In this document: one piece after another, positions 54,782 to 64,000 of the stretch | Layout of the letters: the number at the start of each line of letters is the position of its first letter | How positions within the stretch are numbered: the stretch's first letter is position 1 | From: Isoetes taiwanensis | Taxonomy: Eukaryota; Streptophyta; Lycopodiopsida; Isoetales; Isoetaceae | Direction of reading: 5' to 3' | Assembly (NCBI GenBank): GCA_021234155.1 | Contig: JAJEKV010000005.1 | Coordinates: 24,319,584-24,383,583, forward strand | DNA length: 64,000 nucleotides | The notes under the pieces: model-generated | Seen by the model: the letters and a program-made list of their open reading frames with translations, nothing else | What the model was told of the DNA's origin: nothing | Database searches by the model: none | Made by a program: the position numbers and the translations under genes

Positions 54782-57119
54782 TGTTGCCCTGCTATGGCAA
54801 CATGGCAAAGTGCCATCAAATCTCATTTATGTTGCAGGAAAAAAGAAGATACTATGTTGAAGAACCAAGTGAAGACATTGAATTGGAATCAAGATCACAC
54901 ATTGAGAGGACCTAAGCATCTAGAAGTTTGGAAGACCTATGAAGTTTGCAAGCTATTAAAGTGGTATCTTTTCTCCTTCATATTGTCATTTCTATTCTCC
55001 TACCTCACACTCCACATTTCTAACATTCCATTACCCCATACTATCATACATCTCACACATAGCCTTTTGTTCCATAGTTGACCTACCATTACCTAAGGCA
55101 CATTTTCAAAGTTGTTACACCAAAAGGATTGCCTAAGCATCAAGTTCTACATCATCTTTTTTCATCATATCATTCTATTATCACACACTCCACACCATGT
55201 GGCTATAAAAAAAAAAAAGGGGAAGCATTTGAAAAAGCTAAACACGAGTTTGCCTAGTCACCACCTCCAGGCGACATGGCATGATGACTAGATACATATG
55301 TCATCACTTACAAAGCCACATTGGTCCACTCACCATTTGCCACTTCCATATATCATTCACCAAGTTGCCACCTAAGCAACAAGTGTCCACATCACCACAT
55401 CACTCCATACCATTACATCACTCAACATCATTCCACATCATCACATCACCTTGCACCATCAAATGATGACTAGGCAAATGTTGACCAAACCCAAAAAGTT
55501 GGTCAACCATAAGATTGAAATGATTAATAAATGTGCCTATTAGCCTTGTTCTCCCTCCTTGCCACCTCACCAAATCCCATGTCTAATGCCTACTTACCCC
55601 ATTCATTTTTCCTACAAAAATCAAAAGTATTGCATTTGAGAGTTTGATTGTTGGAAAGTTTTTGATGATACCACCTGATAGCCCTCATGGAATCATGCCA
55701 CCTGGCACAAAAATTTTTTGAAAAAAGGGTGCGTATTGACCTTCTAAATGGCTTTCTTGGGAAACGTGCTTCATTTGAAAAAATGGCAAAACCTACCTAC
55801 ATCTACCCCCCCCCCATCTATCTACCCTCTCATCCTCTGCCAAGTGGCGTCCCCCCTGGCATGCCAAGTCGAAACACGAGCCGAGCTTGGCGTGGGAGAA
55901 GACCACGTAATCAAGAGAGAGGAAAATAGCTCTCTATTTATACCTTAGCCTCTTTTTTCTGATTTTTGCACGTGGGATAATTGCTCTCAAGAAAACTCGA
56001 ACCTAAAAATGTGACTTGCCAAGAACTTGTTTTTTGTCGATTGAACCGAGCAATCATTACATTGGCTAACCATTCCTGTCCTGTTACACCCAAAGAAATG
56101 TCTAAACCAACCAAAAACATGGCCAAGATCCCGAATTTGCCAAGATCCGGCCGGAAACAGAGTTTTTAAAAGGGGATTCATTCAACAGAGAAAAGTGTGG
56201 GCTTTTGCGCGATTCAAAGACGAAGTACCTGAAGTGTGAAGTCGGAATTGATGCTGAGAGTTCCTCCTGCCTTAAGAGATCTATCCTGAGGCATATTATG
56301 ATTGATGTGTATCCGAAAAATTCACGATTTGCGTGTTTTAGAGAGGTCCTGTTGATTGATCATCTTGATCATTGACGTGACGTCAAATGTGAGGACTTTG
56401 ATTCCAGTTTAATGAAAATCTGACCTTGGAAAATATCATTTGATGCATTTGTGTTTGAATTAATTCTAGAAATGGGAAGAAAAAGCCATACCTCTGCACC
56501 TGGTCGCATACAAAAGCTCTAGCTGCGTTGGTACAATCATTTAGGAAAGGAAAAGCTAAAAAAAAAAAAAGAAGGGGGAGAAAGATCAACCCACTGATGT
56601 TTTAAAAGTCTGTCATACTTTTTATGCTCATTAGATGCTCAGACATACTTCTCAAATTACAGACTGACTTTTTAACCCTGAAAATAACATGCTCTTATTG
56701 TGCAGGCCTCGTGTTCACTGTCTAAACTTAGTTGGATTGAAAATTCATCACCATTCTCATTTGGCAAAATTGAGTGCACTGTCCAGTCCATTGACCAACT
56801 TCTGACTTAGTCAAGAGTCATTAATTCTCACCAACCGTGAGGATTCTTTGCATAGACTTTCTCCAACACTTTCTTCAGATATCATGGTAGCATGCTATGC
56901 TTGTTTGGGTTCAAAATGTTGAATGCATTGATTTCTGTGCCTGTTAGAGTAAGACTAGCTTTTTTGGCTTTTGGGAAACTAGTGAAATCTTGTTTTCTGG
57001 AAGTTTAAAAACAGATATTTTAGCACAGAGTGATCACCTCAAGTGATCTGGAGGTCCTAGACCAAGATTAGTGCTTCTTTGACCTGAGGTTGGTGGTTTA
57101 GCCAGGATTGCCATCAACA
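54782..57119 (+). repeat. Full-length family B LTR at the GCAGT site
   Basis: 2338 bp, flanked by GCAGT on both sides (54777-54781, 57120-57124), as a solo LTR would be. It is close to identical to 45301-47615 except at base runs, CAG/CTG sites and a 20-bp segment near 55650. On the right it abuts the A5 internal region. Confidence 0.9.
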
Positions 57120-57279
57120 GCAGTTAATAAAAATCCTTGTCCTGAGACTGTTTGATAGCTCATCCTTCATGCTGGCTAATCTGCAAACATAAACTTAATG
57201 AAGACATTAGTTCTAAATTTAAGACAAAGTGAAATCCAATCTATCTAACATCTAAATTTAATTCTAACTTGTTTAAATT
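57120..57279 (-). other. A5 sequence between pol stop and B insertion
   Basis: 160 bp of A5 3' UTR including GCAGT (57120-57124). It matches the A4 region 17835-17990 in reverse. Non-coding. Confidence 0.7.
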
Positions 57280-60200
57280 CTAGAGCATAAAAAGGGACAA
57301 GCAAATGTGCTGATGATCCCAGTACCTCTTCAGATGAATAGTGTTGATGGGATTTGGGAGTGACAAACCTGAAGTTAATTCCTTTAGCCAATATGAATTG
57401 GTGCCTGCAGGTTCCAACACTTCATAGGGACCCTCCCAAAGGTTCTCAAACTTACTGGCTGAATCCTCCCTTGATTTATTCCATTTCAGAACTAATTCTC
57501 CAGTCTTGAAGGTCCCTTGTATTTTATGAGCAGCTTTGAAAGCAGCCAAATCCTTGGCTTTTTTGAGCAAATTAGCATTCTCAGCTTCCATCCTATATTC
57601 TTCTAAATGCAGAAGGGCATCCAGTCTTTCCTGCAAGGCATACTCAAAAGGCAAACACAACTTATGAGCTAACCTCAGAGATGGAAGCTCAAGCTCTACT
57701 GGAAGCACAGCTTCAATGCCATAAACCAAGTTAAAAGGGGTATGAGTGGTTGCTGCTTTGATGGTGACTCTATAAGCCCATAGGGCATCCACTAATTTAA
57801 CATGCCAATCCTTCTGATTATCATCCACTGTTTTCTGCAAAATACCCTTCAAAACTTTGTTAGTAGCTTCTGCTTGACCATTACCTTGGGGATAGTAAGA
57901 GGAACTCTTGGTATGTTTGACTTTAAGAATGGTCAATAAATTAGTAATAACTTCATTCACAAAAGGAGTACCTCTATCAGAATGTAATTGTAAAGGAATA
58001 CCAAACCGTGCACAAATGTACTCATGTAAGAACTTTGCTGTTGTAAGGGCATTAGCCTGTCTCAAAGGAATTGCCTCTGCCCATTTGGTAAAATAATCTG
58101 TAGCTACAATAATGTGCTGATGTTGCCCTGCAGAAGAGGGGTTAATAGGACCAATATAATCTAATCCCCAAATTTGGAAGGGTCCTGGAGAAATTATGGG
58201 GTTTAGTGCAGCTGGAATAAGGATCCTCTTGCCAAATATTTGGCACTTGTGGCAAGATTTTATAGCAGTATAACAATCTTTAAATATTGTAGGCCAATAG
58301 TATCCTGACCTGAGAATTTTCTTGGCAGTAGTATCTCCAGCAAAATGGCCTCCACATATTCCTTCATGCATTTCTTTAATGATCAAGGCAGATTCTTCTT
58401 CATTGACACACCTCAATAATAGTCCATCCCTGTTGACTTTACATAAAACATCATTAATCATTTTGAACTGCCTACACTTTTCTTTAAATCTCCTTTGCTG
58501 GCTTGAGGTCAATCCTGAGGGCATCTCCTTGAATTGTAGAAAATTCTTTATAGATAGCTGCCAATCCTGTTGGCCCTGCTCATCATCATTTGCCTGTAAA
58601 TAAGCTAAGGCATCCACAAAATCAACAACTTCCACTACATCCTCATGGTCAAAGAAAATATAAGGTAAATAGAGACTGGGACTCTTTACTTGATGTAACT
58701 CTTTTATAGAAATATCAAAGGTTTGTAACTTGCACACCCACCTTTGAATTTTTGGTTTAGAGGTAGCCTTACCAAATAACAAACCTGTTGGATTTTGCTT
58801 CATATAAACTTGAACTGAACTCTTCAATAATAAATGACCTTGCCTGTCAATGAGAAACATGAGAGCAGCAGCACTCTTCTCCATTCTGGTGTATTTTTCT
58901 TCAGTTGAACTCCATTGTTTGCTGGCAAAAGCTATGATGTGCTTGTCCTGCAGAATAGCTAAGCCTATGGCCTTTTTAGTAATAGTAATGTAGACCTCAA
59001 ATGGCTTGGCCAAATCTGGTTTTTTTAGGAGAGTTGCTTCACAAATGGATTTTATAAGCAACTCAAAAGACTCTTGGCAATCTGATGACCATGTGTGGGG
59101 AACATACTTACTCTCAGATTTGGAAATCCTGCCTATTCTTGTCAACTTAGAAATAGGACTTATAATGTGAGCAAAATTAGGAATATACATCCTAAGAAAA
59201 CTAGTCATGCCAATAAAACTTTTAACCTGCTTCAGGTTTTTGGGGGGCACCAGTTTTTTGAGAGCTTCAACCTTTTCTTGTGCCACCTATATACCATTGT
59301 TGGATACCTCGTGTCCCAAAAGTTGTCCCTTGGATGCAAAAAAAATACATTTCTTTGGATTAAGGTTGACTCCAGATTCCCTACACAAAGAACATATTTT
59401 TGCCAACAATTCCAAATGATTAGTAGGGTGAGATCCTAAACAAAGGTCATCCAAATAAACTCTGAATTCTTGAGGAGACATAGGCCTAAAAATAACATCC
59501 ATGGCTCTCTGGAAGGTAGCAGGTGCATTCATTAGCCCAAAAGGCATTCTTTTCATTGCATAAGTTCCCCAAGGAGTAATAAAAGAGGTCTTGGGTTGAT
59601 CTTCTTCTTTAATACTAATCTGATTGAATCCTGAGAAGCCATCTAAAAATGAATACACCTCTTTACCTGCTACAGCATATAAGATTTCTTCTAAAAAGGG
59701 CAAAGGGTAACAATCTTTGATGGTAGCTTTGTTGAGATCTCGATAGTCAATGCAAATTCTTAAAGCACCACTTTTCTTCTCCACAGGAACAATACAAGAT
59801 ACCCATTCCAGATTAATAATTTCAATAATAACACCTGCATCCAACATCTTATCCAATTCATCTTTAATTAGTCCCATTAGTGAAGCATTAATCCTTCTTA
59901 ATTTTTGAAAAACAGGTTTACAACCTTCTTTAATCTTAATTTCAAATTGACATACATCAGGTTTGATACCTGATAGCTCTGAATAATCCCAAGCAAATAC
60001 ATCTTTCCTTTCTTCAAAAAACACTTGTATGTTCTCTCTGTTTTGATATTCAATCAAATCCCCAACAAACAAGGTTCGAGTCTTACCATTCTTAGTGATT
60101 ACAATCTCTTCAGTCTCCTTTTTTTCTGATGCATCAATGGTCAAAATAGGACAGAGTGATTTTACCTCATTGTCATCAAGATCATCTTCAGGGATAGCTC

Positions 60201-60372
60201 CCTCAGTTAAGTGTGACATGAGAGTCTCCCTACACAAGGCATCAGCTTCAAAATTCTGTTCTCTGGGGATATGAGTGATTTCCCATGAAGCAAAGCTCGA
60301 GAGCACTCCCATTGCTTGATTCTTCAAGAGCTCCATATCTGCATTTTTTGTTTGATAGTCTCCACGAGGCAA
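57280..60372 (-). CDS. A5 Pol: RNase H end, RT, RNase H-like domain, integrase
   Basis: One frame interrupted only by TAG at 59287-59289 (GI-stop-VAQEK; A4 has CAG, Gln). From the right: RNase H end (HIPREQNFEADALC), RT with RICIDYRDLNKA, FGLMNAPATFQ, YLDDL (about 59450) and LKQVKSFIGMTSFLRMYIP. The RNase H-like domain follows (ITIT and YMKQNP in place of catalytic motifs). Integrase has MHEGICGGHF (58350-58380), CHKCQ, WGLDYIGP, SDRGTPF and QAEATNK, so HHCC and D,D35E are complete. It ends LKRYWDHQHICLSLFML. If the stop is a sequencing or deamination change, this Pol would be whole from the first RNase H break onwards. Confidence 0.9.
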
Positions 60373-61414
60373 CTTGTCTGCAGATTAATTGTGAATCACC
60401 ATAAATGTGAATATTGGCAATATTCATAGATTTAGCTTCCTGGAGACCTGCAATCAAGGCTTTATATTCTGCCACATTAGAAGTGACTTGAGGAAAGATC
60501 CTTCCTACTTTAGCTAAAAGTTTGTGAGAAGAGTCTTTCAAAATAGCAGCAGATGATGCAACATTTAATTTTTTAGAGATACCTCCATCAAACCATAAGA
60601 ACCCTGTTGGTCCTTGTATGCTGGGAGGTGCACTTTCCATAATAAGAGGAACCATTTCATATTTTCTTGGTTTTGTATTTTTTATCCTGTAAGATCCCAA
60701 CGGTTCTTCAATTAGCATTTCTTTAATAAAATGTACCTCTTCCTTGGAGTCATAGGAGCCCTCTTGGTTATAAATTGTAGCAGTCTGAGAGCCATTGGAG
60801 ATGGTACATCTCCCTTGAGACCAGACTGGCCTGGCATCCACAGTGGCTAACCATCTCCTCCCCAAAAGTAAGTCATAAATATCAGATTCATCTCCTATAT
60901 CTTCAAAAGCCACCACAATAAAGTTAGCAGCTACAGTTATGCCTTCTGTATTAACAGGCACTTTAGTCACCACACCAATAGGAGAAATCTTAGCATTATA
61001 AAAAGATTTTAATAACATAGAAGCCTTCTTATCCACTTCAAAACCACACTTCTTCATAATATGATATGGCATGATATTTAGGGGAGAACCCCCATCAAGT
61101 AATACATTAGAAAAGGTATACCCTCCTAAAGCAGCTGAACATGTGAATGCTCCAGGGTCTTCTTCATGCTGTGCTAGAATAAGGTCAGTGGCATCAGTAA
61201 AATTCACACAAGCATTTAATACCTCATTATTAGTTTGTTGAAGTACCCTTTTCCTGTAACTAGGTGCAATCTTTAATAAAGTAAAGAGATCCACACTCAC
61301 CTTGGAATTTTTAAGCAAAACATCAACCTCATCAAAGTCTTGATCTTTCTTACCACATTTTTGCTGAGGGGGTGGAGCTATGATCTGAACAGGTGATTCC
61401 ATTACAGGTGGCAC
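60248..61414 (-). CDS. A5 protease and upstream RNase H
   Basis: 388-codon frame: VLLDGGSPLNIMP (about 61090), LLLGRRWLATVDARPVW, then FLWFDGGIS, VAEYKAL and YGDSQLICRQ. The frame leaves the RNase H at 60357-60372, where AAGTTTCAGGAGAC of A4 reads AAGTTGCCTCGTGGAGAC, so the last Asp is in the neighbouring frame. The start at 61414 is not a true start; it follows a 34-bp deletion that shifts the frame out of gag. Confidence 0.88.
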   Translation of the reverse strand: MPPVMESPVQIIAPPPQQKCGKKDQDFDEVDVLLKNSKVSVDLFTLLKIAPSYRKRVLQQTNNEVLNACVNFTDATDLILAQHEEDPGAFTCSAALGGYTFSNVLLDGGSPLNIMPYHIMKKCGFEVDKKASMLLKSFYNAKISPIGVVTKVPVNTEGITVAANFIVVAFEDIGDESDIYDLLLGRRWLATVDARPVWSQGRCTISNGSQTATIYNQEGSYDSKEEVHFIKEMLIEEPLGSYRIKNTKPRKYEMVPLIMESAPPSIQGPTGFLWFDGGISKKLNVASSAAILKDSSHKLLAKVGRIFPQVTSNVAEYKALIAGLQEAKSMNIANIHIYGDSQLICRQVASWRLSNKKCRYGALEESSNGSALELCFMGNHSYPQRTEF

Positions 61415-61433
61415 AGGCCTGACAGTAGAATGC

Positions 61434-62642
61434 TTACTTGGTTTGCACCACCATAACTTCTTCAGATTTAGGAACTTCTGTAGCTTGAATAAACCTTATA
61501 GAGGTGCTTGGTTCAGCAAATCTCACAGGGGGTTTAGACTCTGGTCTTTTCTCTTTTTCCTGTTTAGCAAAATATTCCTTAACAGCACACCTAGCATCAG
61601 TATAGCCAACCTCTTTACAAAAAGAACAAACAGGACATTCCTTTCCAAAATGGCCTTTTCTATTACATTTGGAGCACACTTGCCAATAGCATATTTCGGA
61701 TGGGTGAGAATTCCTATTGCAATGAATACATTCAGGATAAGTTTTACCTGCTCTTGCAGCCTTGAGTTCAACTAATTGTTTAGTTATTTCTGCTAAGGCT
61801 TCAGTAACCTTGGATAAGTCTGACTTGACCTCTGCAACTTGGGAATTGGCTTCTTCCTCTTTGGATTTCTTTTTTTCTTTTTGTATGGCATAAACTGGAA
61901 TAGAAGGATGATGATCATAATGTGCATCAGTAGCATCAGGGTAAAACGGGTCAGGAGTATGATGAGAAGCATAATGCTTATCAGGCAAAGTAGAGAGCAT
62001 CTGGGTCAGATCAGTGGTTTTGGCAAAGACTTTGTAAATGGAATCAAACCCTTCAGCAGCTTGGATTTTGAGCAACTTTCTTTGGATATCTGGTCTTCTT
62101 TGCAGACCATTGATAAAGGCAGTAACTAAAAACAGAGTTGGGATGGTAACTTGTGCTTTTTGACACCTGCTCATGAATGTACTAAACCTCTCCTTGTACT
62201 GATTCACACTTTCTCCTGCATGTATAGAAAAACCTTGCAGTTCATTAACCAAATCTTGTGGAGCAGCTAACTTACCAAATCTATCCAGAAACTTCTTGAC
62301 AAGTTCATCCCATGAAGTGGTACCCATTAACTTCTCATAAGTTAACCAAGCTCCAGCTTCACTCTCATCTTTGAAACATTTTTCAAATTCTGAAAGCTTG
62401 CATCCTTTCTTGAAACCATAATCCCTGTAATAGTCTTCAAATATTCTCAAAAAGTGGTTAGCACTCATGCTGGAATCAAAGGTAGGCAAGGGAACAGGGA
62501 CATTCAACTCAAACTGGTATGGCATGTTTTGAAGTAAGCTAGTTGAGAAACTTGAAGGCAATGGCCTTTCTCTGCAATGATCTGATACATTAACATCTTC
62601 TAATGGTTCTGTTTCTGCTGGAAATTTTTGCTTTGGGGCCAT
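61434..62642 (-). CDS. A5 Gag
   Basis: About 400 codons from ATG 62642 (MAPKQKFPAETEP); an upstream ATG at 62681 lies at the primer site and is not the likely start. Capsid-like region (YYRDYGFKKGCKLSEFEKC, WDELVKKFLDRFGKL, FINGLQRRPDIQRKL), a Lys/Glu-rich linker, and three CCHC knuckles (61600-61740). It ends at TAG 61434 after VVQTK. In A4 the same place continues in frame into protease; A5 lost 34 bp (from TAGAAGCATG to ATGCTGAA of A4). The most complete Gag in the window. Confidence 0.92.
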   Translation of the reverse strand: MAPKQKFPAETEPLEDVNVSDHCRERPLPSSFSTSLLQNMPYQFELNVPVPLPTFDSSMSANHFLRIFEDYYRDYGFKKGCKLSEFEKCFKDESEAGAWLTYEKLMGTTSWDELVKKFLDRFGKLAAPQDLVNELQGFSIHAGESVNQYKERFSTFMSRCQKAQVTIPTLFLVTAFINGLQRRPDIQRKLLKIQAAEGFDSIYKVFAKTTDLTQMLSTLPDKHYASHHTPDPFYPDATDAHYDHHPSIPVYAIQKEKKKSKEEEANSQVAEVKSDLSKVTEALAEITKQLVELKAARAGKTYPECIHCNRNSHPSEICYWQVCSKCNRKGHFGKECPVCSFCKEVGYTDARCAVKEYFAKQEKEKRPESKPPVRFAEPSTSIRFIQATEVPKSEEVMVVQTK

Positions 62643-62662
62643 GAGTTCTGAGATCCAGGAAG

Positions 62663-62680
62663 ATCTCGGTAGAACCTCCA
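62663..62680 (-). other. Primer-binding site, tRNA-Gln type (A5)
   Basis: Minus strand TGGAGGTTCTACCGAGAT, three bases after the LTR. Confidence 0.8.
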
Positions 62681-62683
62681 AGA

Positions 62684-64000
62684 TGTTGACCCTAAACCTG
62701 GCTTAAAGGTCAACCACAAGGAACCAATTCAAGTTTTCACTCAAATTGGGGTTAGAACCTCCAGATCACTTGAGGTGATCAGTCTATGCAAGGAAATCCC
62801 AAAAACAAGTTCAAAAAGTTTGAGTTCTATACCTTTCCCATTTCCAAAAAATAGTACCTTTGCCAAAACAAATGTGGTGTCGAGATGCAGATCGATTTTT
62901 TAAGTCAGATGCAATAGACTTGGTCAAAAAAGTGGTAGTTAACCAACAGTAAAACCTCTGACCAAGTCAGAGACTTAATCTGTGAGTTATTCGAGCTCAA
63001 AGTGGGGTCAAATTTTGGTCAATAGAGGTCAAATTGAGATTTGGAGTTGCCAATCATCTTTTTGAGAAATTCCCAAGTAGATAGGTTGCAATGATGCTAG
63101 GGAAGAGGGGCAATCAATCAAATCTTCATTTGGATATGTAAAAGTATTTTTTGTGGCTAGATTTGGCAAAATACAGTCAAAACTGTCCAAACCCGAGAGC
63201 AATTTTTTTGAATTTGAGCTATACTTGGTATTTTTGAATGATTCCAACTCCTTTGGACTGCACAGGTTCTAAGGATAAATGGCAAGTGGTCCAAAGGAAT
63301 AGAAAAACACACTAGAATTTTCTGTAGACTATTTTGTAGCAAGAATTGTAGAATAATATATCAGAGATGGATTTGACAACTTGGCAATCGATTTGAATTG
63401 ATATGGAAGTAAATATATCATGATAACAGAATATAAGGATGCTTCATAGCTTTAAATCACAGGAAAATAATCTTCTCAAGTCAATAAATAATTTTTGAAG
63501 GTAATGTCAATCAGATCTTGTGGATCCAATTGAGGAGAGCTCAAGAACTTCAAGGATCGTCCAGATCTTGCTCAGCAATAATCAATGTAGGATCTGAATG
63601 CTTCTGGGCCTTCAAATTTTTCTCTGTCTTCGTTTCCCATGTATATAGATTTAGATTTTAACGGTTCCGGCATCTTAGAGCTTAAATTTAGGCTTGATTG
63701 GATGCTTAGGGGCGGGAATACAGAAGTAGGTAGTTTTCAGAGTCCAAGGCTTCCATTCCGGCGTGATTCGAGCAGTTTTCCAATTTTAGGGTTCTTCACT
63801 GTATTTTTTCCAGAATTTGCGCGATACGGTGGCCGTATTTTTGGGAGTATAAACCAGGAATATGCTGTATTTAGCCATTTAGAAATGTTAGGCCATGGTT
63901 TCAAAGGGTGCCTTATAAAATAATTAGATAGATAGATCAATTGAGGAGATGGCAACCCTAATTTTTGAGGAATATGCTAGGCTTAGATACCATGTATTGG
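62684..64000 (-). repeat. Family A 5' LTR of A5, cut by window end
   Basis: First 1317 bp on the plus strand. U5 hairpin GATCAC/GTGATC is at 62764-62780 with TGGAGGTTCTA at 62753-62763. The second U5 stem here uses two G-T wobble pairs where A2 has Watson-Crick pairs. TATA-like CTATATA is at 63642-63648. About 570 bp more are expected to the right. Confidence 0.9.

Larger units (their letters stand above)
42618..64000 (-). mobile_element. Family A element A5, nearly complete, hosting element B
   Basis: 3' LTR 42618-44502, 3' UTR 44503-45300, family B insertion 45301-57119, pol 57280-61414, gag 61434-62642, primer site, 5' LTR from 62684 past the window end. The two LTRs are almost identical over the shared part apart from a short deletion near 63030, so insertion is recent. 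Coding lesions are few: one nonsense codon, one 34-bp deletion and one local scramble. Confidence 0.9.

Overview
The window is nuclear DNA of a land plant with a large, repeat-rich genome. It is AT-rich, has no bacterial operons, and every sizeable ORF is retrotransposon-derived. I see no host gene, tRNA, rRNA or CRISPR array. I cannot name the species; the density and nesting of large Ty3/gypsy elements would fit a gymnosperm or fern-like genome, but that is a guess. Recurrent sequence damage at CAG/CTG (the plant CHG methylation context) also fits plant DNA read by a modification-sensitive long-read method.

Almost all of the window is nested LTR retrotransposons of one Ty3/gypsy group, here called families A (LTR about 1.9 kb), B (LTR about 2.3 kb), C (LTR about 2.4 kb) and D (remnant without LTR). 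Shared plan: LTR, primer-binding site matching the 3' end of tRNA-Gln, Gag with three CCHC knuckles in frame with protease, an RNase H with all four acidic residues placed BEFORE reverse transcriptase, RT, a second RNase H-like domain without its catalytic acids, integrase with HHCC and D,D35E, then a repeat-bearing 3' UTR. I read these as a Tat/Ogre-like lineage carrying a second RNase H.

Layout. 1-872: 3' part of a plus-strand A LTR. 873-7554: minus A element (A1) cut in integrase. 7555-10798: plus A element (A2) cut in protease. 10799-13567 and 34749-35979: two halves of one minus A element (A3), recognised by nearly identical LTR starts. 13591-34748: plus A element (A4) lying between the A3 halves. 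19842-34123: 14.3-kb family C element inside the 3' LTR of A4 with a perfect 5-bp duplication CTTGC; it has three LTRs. 35980-37561: truncated Ty1/copia element inside the A3 LTR. 37562-38416: A LTR fragment. 38417-40003: LINE-like remnant (ORF1 plus endonuclease). 40004-42617: family D remnant. 42618-64000: young minus A element (A5, right LTR cut by the window end) that holds a plus family B element (45301-54233) and a second full B LTR (54782-57119) at the same GCAGT target site.

The most notable signals are: the RNase H before RT together with a catalytically dead RNase H after it; LTR ends and U5 that fold into hairpins whose stems change between families while pairing is kept; tRNA-Gln priming; no polypurine tract next to the 3' LTR; and a systematic CAG/CTG error pattern that probably creates many of the apparent frameshifts. 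The best preserved protein is the 1502-codon Gag-Pol reading frame of element B (48364-52872).
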